A DNA stretch of 64,000 nt from contig JAPXFY010000086.1 of the NCBI GenBank assembly GCA_030674185.1, forward strand, positions 41,085-105,084, read 5' to 3'. Origin of the DNA: Monoplex corrugatus. Taxonomy: Eukaryota; Mollusca; Gastropoda; Littorinimorpha; Ranellidae. The first letter of the stretch is position 1. Each line of letters starts with the position of its first letter. Position numbers and translations under genes: made by a program. Below, piece by piece: positions 58,257 to 64,000 of this stretch. The notes beneath the pieces were generated by a model. The model had not been told where the DNA came from. It saw only the letters and a list, made by a program, of their open reading frames with translations, and searched no databases.

Positions 58257-60805
58257 TCACCTGTCGGCGTCACCGGGAACAGTGTTGGCCGCTGCACATG
58301 ATGTCCTCACAAGTTGCCTCCAGCACTCTCGATCTTGGCTAAGTCTGACCACCTCCTGGAGTTTCTTGCCACTGATGTTTGTGATGTTTCTAGCAAGTGA
58401 TGCAGGTGGCCGTCCTCTGTTTCTCTTTCCTTCCACTTTACCTTGGAGGACAGTGGACATCAAGTCTGTTCTCTCATTACGGATTGCGTGTCCAACATAT
58501 TTCAGTTTCCTCCGTTGTATGAGTACTAGAAGCTTGCGTGTAGTACCCAACTCATTCAGTATGCTTTCATTTGAGCGCCTATCCGTCCATTTGACCCTCA
58601 GCAGTCTTCGGTAAAACCACAGCTCTGCTGCTTCCACTCGTCTTTCATCCTCTTTCTTCATTGTCCATGCCTCGCAGCCGTATAACATCACTGGCCAGAC
58701 AAGACATTTTAAGAGTTTTATCTTAAGGTCTGCTGTTATGCTGTGGTCTTTCCAAATATTGTTCAATTGAACCATACTGTTCTTGGCCATTCCAATTCTC
58801 ATCTTTATGTCTTTTGAGCATGTTCCATCGTGTGTCTTGACTGAACCTAAATATCTAAAGTCCTTGACATTTTCTAGAGGGACTTGGTTTAGCATGATCT
58901 GGTCCTGTCTAGTGTTATATTTGCCTGCAACATGCATAACCTTTGTCTTCTTTGAATTTAAGTCCAGCCCAGCTGCCTTTCCAACCCGGTCTACCCTGTA
59001 CAGGATCCTCCTAGAGCCTGTAATGTTGTCTGCCAGTAATCCTGTGTCATCTGCGTAGCGTAAATTTGACAGGTTTCTACCACCAATATTTACTCCCATG
59101 TCTTCTATGTCTGCTTCTCTCATGATATGTTCAGTGTATATGCTGAAGAGATGTGGAGACAGGATGCAACCTTGCCTTACCCCTTTAGTGATGTTAAAAA
59201 ATTTGCAGTTTTGATTATTCCATCTGATTGTTGCTTTTTGATCATTATATAATGAAGCTATGAGGGAAACCAGATGTCTTGGAAAACCCATTTTGATCAT
59301 GAAGTGGAAAAGACTTTGGTGAATCACGCTATCAAATGCTTTGCTGTAGTCAATGAAAACGATGAACATCTCTTGGTCTGTGTTTCTAATCTTTTCTATC
59401 AATAACTGGAGTACAAACAGCATATCTATTGTTCCCCTGTTTTTCCTATAGCCTGCCTGACAGTCGGATAGCTCTTCCTCTACTTTTGGCTTTAACCTGT
59501 TTAAAATTATTATCAGCAGTATTTTACTGGCATGACTGATCAGTGCAATTGTTCTATAATTGTTGCAGTCTTTGACATTTCCACTCTTATGTAACATGAC
59601 AAATTCTTGGAGCTTCCAGTCTGTAGGCCACTGACAAGTCTTCCATATCTTGCAGCATAAGTGATGCATTACTTTGAGTCCACCATCACCTGAGTGTTTC
59701 AACAACTCTCCAGGAATATTGTCAAGACCAGGAGACTTTCTGCATTTTAGATCTTTAATGGCAGATTCAACTTCGCTGAGCAGAGGTTCAGGTTCCGTAT
59801 CTCCAGGGATCAATTCCAAATTTGGCTCTAAATTATTTTCATGGCTGTCAGGCTTGCCAAAAAGTGATGTGCCATATTCGTTCCACCTATCCAAGACATC
59901 ATCTGGTTCAGTCAGAGTGTGACCATCCTTGTTGTTGATGCATTGGTTTGTTGCTTTGAAATTTGTTTTTTTCACTTTTTTTATTTGTTTGAAGAGCTCC
60001 CTCGACTTCCTGTTTTCGTTGTGTTCATTGATTTTACTGCATTCTTGTGCCAGCCAATTTGCTTTGTCTCTTCTGACTTTACTTTTTATTTCCCTTTTCA
60101 GTGCTGAGTATTTTTCCCGCTCTCCCTGCTTTCGAGCTTGACTTTTCTTTTCTGCCAGATCTATCACTTCCTGACTTATGTAGGGCTTAGCTTTTTTCCT
60201 TTTTTCTTCTTTTCCTAGTTTTTCTTCAGAGATTTTGGTCAGTGTGTTTTTTATGTCTGTCCAGATTTCATCAGGATATGAGTCATTTTCATCCCAAACT
60301 TCAAGTAACTTTAAGAAACGATTACTTGTTTCTATACTGAATTCTAACGCCAGCTCAGGGTTTTCTAATTTTGATATGTCGAACTTTGGCGTAGTTTTGG
60401 TTTTAGGCTTCTTCAATATTTTCATTCTTAATTTGGTTGTCACAAGAATGTGATCCGTGTCGCAGTCTGTTCCAGGCTTTGTTTTTGCATTGAGGACAGT
60501 TGATTTCCAGGATCTGTCAATGATAATATAATCAATCTGATTACGACACCTGTCTCCTGGAGAGATCCATGTGTATCTTCTGCGCAGTGGTTGTTGGAAG
60601 AAAGTATTTGTGATGTTCATCTCATTTGCCTGACAAAACAGAGCCAGCATGTCACCTCTCTCATTTCGTTCTCCTAAACCATATGGTCCTATTCCACATT
60701 CTGTGTCAGCCCCCTCTCCAACTTTAGCGTTGAAGTCACCCATCACAATGCATATTTCCTGTGATTTTGCATTTTTGAGGAGTTTCTACATGTCCGCTTC
60801 CAATA
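58257..60805 (-). mobile_element. RTE-clade non-LTR retrotransposon, nearly intact
   Basis: An open minus frame of 829 codons (58257-60746; first ATG at 60743). Domains: C-terminal half of an APE-type endonuclease with GDFNAKVG (residues 3-10), IDYIIID (71-77) and DTDHILV (96-102). The reverse transcriptase has RKSPGLDNIPGELLKH (336-351), YRTIALI (397-403), FIDYSKAFDSV (464-474), GVRQGCILSP (522-531) and catalytic YADD (564-567). A C-terminal arm follows with LYGCEAWTMKK (688-698), FYRRLLRVKWTDRRSNESIL (711-730) and GRPPASL. Homology extends upstream through KLLKNAKSQEICIV with one stop, then ends near 60805, so the endonuclease N-terminus is missing. It is inserted antisense-free, in the same direction as XRCC1, in an intron. 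Confidence 0.95.
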
Positions 60806-61295
60806 ACCTCCGTCGGGTAATCCATTACCGTCATCACAGCTACCTTTCACAGACACGGACTCTCCCTCCCCAGTAGCCATTGAGTTCAGGTCCCCCCTGG
60901 GGGACTCAGAGGACACAGAACTATAACGTTTTCCATTTTGTAAGTTCATCATATGCAATGATTAGCAAAAGTACAAGCAAGTAGTTTGCGGGTGCCTTCT
61001 TGCCGCGCAGTGCACTTACAGTGCTGAGATCCTGACCATTGTTCCTTCGAAGAAATCATCTGCTCACGACATTGAAAAAGAAGCCATATATGAAAAGTGT
61101 ATCTTCTTTACCCTCTTTTTCACCCATCCCCTGCTGCCAGGACTTGTTTGTATGCACCCCTTAGTCTGGCCCCTCCCCCAGCGACCTGTCCGGCTTGCTT
61201 GAAGCTGCCAGGGCCCACGAAGTCCCCGCCGGCATAGCTCCTGGGATCGTAAGGACACACAAGCTCCCCCGCCACAACAAGGCTGATGCAATTGG
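60806..61295. other. Unassigned intronic sequence
   Basis: Minus-strand frames here (for example GEGESVSVKGSCDDG, and the segment near 61120-61290) match nothing I recognise. Probably decayed repeats. Confidence 0.4.
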
Positions 61296-61316
61296 AGGGA
61301 GACACACACATACACA

Positions 61317-61415
<99 letters not shown>

Positions 61416-61428
61416 ACACAAACACACA
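61296..61428. repeat. (CA)n microsatellite
   Basis: About 65 CA steps with a few ata interruptions, abutting a (TG)n run at 61429, so the junction is itself palindromic (acacatgtgtatgtgtg). Confidence 0.97.
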
Positions 61429-61556
61429 CATGTGTATGTGTGTGTGTGCGTGTGTGTGCATGTGTGCGTATGTGTATGTTCAGCGCTTAGATTTGATTTT
61501 TATCAAGATTTTGCTCAATATAAATATTGTAATTATTATTACTATTAAGCAAGTAA
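61429..61556 (+). mobile_element. CR1/L2-type LINE 3' tail fragment
   Basis: (TG)n then cagcgcttagatttgatttt, caagattttgctcaatataa and an (ATT) tail. Confidence 0.82.
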
Positions 61557-61749
61557 TTTATATACACTGGAGTCAGATTTCAAGAAAAACTCTTTGGTGA
61601 GTACTTTTCTAATGAATGCTGCAACAAACATTAAACAACAACCTACACTGAACAGCTTCAAGGTTCTTTGCAGTTTTCTGCCTCGTCTGGTGCTACTTTG
61701 ACTTAAAATGGTCAGAAAGTTTGTGGATGCCTGCTCAACTATAGTTACT

Positions 61750-62004
61750 TTAATTGACTTCACAGCGGCACAAGACACAGTAGGCTATGCCAGCCTCTGC
61801 TATTTTTGAAAGCCATGTGTTCATTTCCTTGACATCAATTCTTCGTGAAATCCACTCCCAACATCGCTTATTTTTGCAGTCTTTGTCAATCATATTTGCT
61901 GCAGCAGACCCTCTCTCCAGAATATCGCCTCGAGACATGGTCACATTCTTCAATTTGACAAGTTCTGCAATCGGTTCTGAAAACAAGCCACGCATGACAA
62001 ACAA
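61750..62004 (-). other. 84-codon open frame, possible zinc-finger relic of a mobile gene
   Basis: Minus frame contains MSRGDILERGSAAANMIDKD, RCWEWISRRIDVKEMNTWLS and KIAEAGIAYCVLCRCEVN then stop. The W-W-SR...AYC-LC pattern recalls BED/C2HC-like N-terminal zinc-finger domains of hAT-derived genes, but the distal His residues are absent. Not an XRCC1 exon as far as I can tell. Function not assigned. Confidence 0.3.
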
Positions 62005-62464
62005 AAAACACCGGAAGTAACTTTAGCAGAAAATGATACCGGATTTATCCCCCTTTCCGAAGTTTCATCGTCTGCTTCAAGAGATCAACAGACTGACAAA
62101 CAGCTGTTTCGCAGAAGAAGAAAAAATCATCAGTTGAATTTGTGTATTTTCTCAGAAAGCACTTTTTTTTCTCGGAAGCAGCCTGTGGATTTTCTCGGAT
62201 TTCCGAGAAAAATCGGAAAACTGTGAGCCCTGAATAAACCTAAACACAAACAAAATCAACAAAAAATGGCGACACACTCTATGTACCTGCATATAAGAAG
62301 CAGAGATCAGCCTTACACTGTTACACAACCAGGCAGAAAGACATAATCTCAGCATCAGATTGCTCGAAAACTGAACACAAAACATGTACACAAACTTTTA
62401 AATTATTTTTTTTAAGAGTCATCGCACTCAGGAAGGTTGCCTTTGTGCTCACCTTTTTTTTCTT

Positions 62465-62892
62465 TTATCATCCCATTTTCTACACCACCTTAATGGCCAC
62501 AGAAACTGGCACTGTTTTGATAATGCAATGATGATGATAATAATGATGCTATGGAGTTCCATCTAGGATTGAGACTGTGTGACAGGGCTGTACTCTACGT
62601 TTACTATCATAATATATCCTGGCGTCAACCAGGCCCGAGAGATACAGACACCTGCGGTGCTGGTCAGAAGATTTGAACAACACCCGCAATGACGCATCCG
62701 TGAAGTGGATGAGACTCAACTGTGTGGTTCCAGTCTTCCCAATGAGCCCACAGCACGCCCAACTCTGGGTAGGAGCCGGTCAGAGTCGAAAAATCCCACA
62801 GTGGTTTTTAAAGGGACTGATGGGGATTTGAACCCACAACCTTCCATTCGGTAGTCTGTTGCACTAACCACTACACCACGGTGACTAGTTCA
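62465..62892 (-). mobile_element. tRNA-derived SINE, family 1, copy 3
   Basis: Head ggtgtagtggttagtgcaac and box B ggttcaaatcc; body through cctagatggaactccatagc to ggccattaaggtggtgtaga. It lies in an XRCC1 intron. 62005-62464 shows no recognised feature. Confidence 0.85.
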
Positions 62893-62909
62893 TGTACACG
62901 AACTTGATG

Positions 62910-63570
62910 CTAACTCGTTGGCGATGCTCTGCAGATCAGTCTCTTGACTGTGACGCTCCGCAGCCGAAGCTGCAAAGGATGTTATGATTTTTTTTTATCG
63001 AGACAATTTGCATGCTATACTATAGTATGGGAGATTATGCTGAAAGCACAGTTTAACCACTTTTCTAAGTAGATTTCTTTCCCTTTGATCGTAGCAGACT
63101 GTTGGAAATCTATTTTTGGCTTGTTTTCGTGGTACCCGAAACAGAAATTCTGAAGAGTCAAAAGACTCAACGCCTGTATTTAATCATTTTTGGGACAAAA
63201 AATTCATAAAAGCAGAAGTCATAGTGACTTCCAGTGAAGAATGTATATCCTGTGACATGTTAAGTGCAGTTTTGTGACATGGATATTTAATGGATTACAA
63301 GCAGCAGTTTGATAAGTCATGTGTGTGTACATCCGGAACTTTTCTTTTTTTCTGCTATTTGTATGCCTTTTTCAATGGTAAACCAGAAAACAATGAAATC
63401 ATGCATACACAAGTGGTCTGCACAGTTACAAAGTAGACATAAAGACTTTTTTAAACATATATAACATGATAGGTTTATTTTCATCAGTTATTCTCCATGA
63501 TTTTTTAAAAAGTACCCAAAACTGTGCATCTTGAGAGTTTCAGCAGCCATTTTAGGGCGCGTCTCCAAAG
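62910..63570. other. Dispersed low-copy repeat (unclassified)
   Basis: Diverged, longer version of 22830-23437: gggagattatgctgaaagca, aaaactgtgcatcttgagag, cagcagccattttagggcg. Ends at ttaa where the next element begins. Confidence 0.5.
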
Positions 63571-63897
63571 AGTTAACACATTCCCTACCGCGTCACGAGA
63601 TCCTCGTGGCTCAACTTTCTCTTTCCGCGGACTGCATCACGAGGATTTTGTGCCCTGAACCGAAGTTTCAGTTTCAAGTATATGAATAGAAAATGACCAC
63701 ATTGCTGACGTGAATCCTTTTCTGGCAAAGGGAGTATACTCCTGTCATTTCCTTTCTGCGTTTACACGACGTTTGAAGCGGCAAAAATGGCAAAAAAAAC
63801 AGGCGTAATTTGAGTGTTTCTGAAGTCTCTCTCCTAACATTACTTGGTCAATAGTTAGTACAGTGACCTGTTTTCTTGGTAGGAAAAGGGTTACTAA
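63571..63897. mobile_element. Possible TTAA-type MITE
   Basis: Left end ttaacacattccctaccgcg, right end inverse gtaacccttttcctaccaag; about 12 of 16 terminal bases agree. A local hairpin (cgagatcctcgtgg, catcacgagg) lies near the left end. No coding frame. Confidence 0.35.
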
Positions 63898-63961
63898 ACA
63901 TCTCACTGCATACATGGACATGCAGTAAAACGAGTAGAGAACACAGAGATACTGTACATAC

Positions 63962-64000
63962 CATCAGGCTCTACCTGGATCTTTTTCTTTGACACCTGTG
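63962..64000 (-). CDS. XRCC1: XRCC1 exon, partial (runs off window)
   Basis: Ends at donor cctgatg-gtatgt in phase 1, exactly what exon 57676-57733 requires (G plus AT makes Asp). The visible codons read QVSKKKIQVEPD, continuing into DDKYGG. It is a Lys-rich linker piece; the N-terminal domain and first BRCT domain must lie to the right of the window. Confidence 0.72.

Overview
This is a repeat-dominated piece of animal nuclear DNA, not bacterial. The exons have spliced structure, non-LTR retrotransposons and tRNA-derived SINEs are common, and satellites and microsatellites are everywhere. The repeat mix points to a mollusc, most likely a gastropod: RTE elements with (GAT)n tails, CR1/L2-type LINEs, and a SINE whose 3' end runs into tttcagtttcagtttctcaa. 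Species cannot be fixed from the window. Only two host genes can be supported, and both are cut by the window edges. They point toward each other.

1-5740: a 5.2 kb satellite (39-44 bp unit) fills what appears to be the last intron of an SLC17-family (sialin/VGLUT-like) transporter gene on the + strand. Its terminal exon is 5360-5518. The stop codon and first 3'UTR bases sit in a 90 bp triplication.

5740-14350: intergenic repeats. These include a TIR element of about 600 bp, a TTAA-flanked foldback cluster, a 2.5 kb array of 76 bp units each carrying a CRE-like TGACGTCA site, a 370 bp foldback element, RTE fragments, further minisatellites and a 430 bp CT tract.

14353-53061: two head-to-tail copies of one segment of about 19.5 kb (A 14353-33908, B 33909-53061). 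Each holds the same ordered set of RTE, CR1/L2 and SINE fragments, a tRNA-Lys-derived sequence and microsatellites. Each ends in an 18/20 bp minisatellite. The copies differ by point changes, a LINE present only in A, a 286 bp insertion only in B, deletions in B, and strong changes in array length. A true tandem duplication and two haplotypes assembled in series both fit.

53062-64000: part of an XRCC1 orthologue on the - strand. Four exons join in phase: 63962-64000 (partial), 57676-57733, 54671-54997 and 53062-53137. They cover the acidic linker, the probable CK2/FHA-binding motif and most of the second BRCT domain. The minisatellite of copy B begins exactly at the 5' splice site of exon 53062-53137. 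The last XRCC1 exon was not found. XRCC1 introns hold a piggyBac-like element, RTE and CR1/L2 fragments, and one RTE element with an uninterrupted 829-codon frame (58257-60746).

SLC17 and XRCC1 are convergent and have no evident functional link. Almost all remaining open frames are read-through of satellites, microsatellites or dead transposons.
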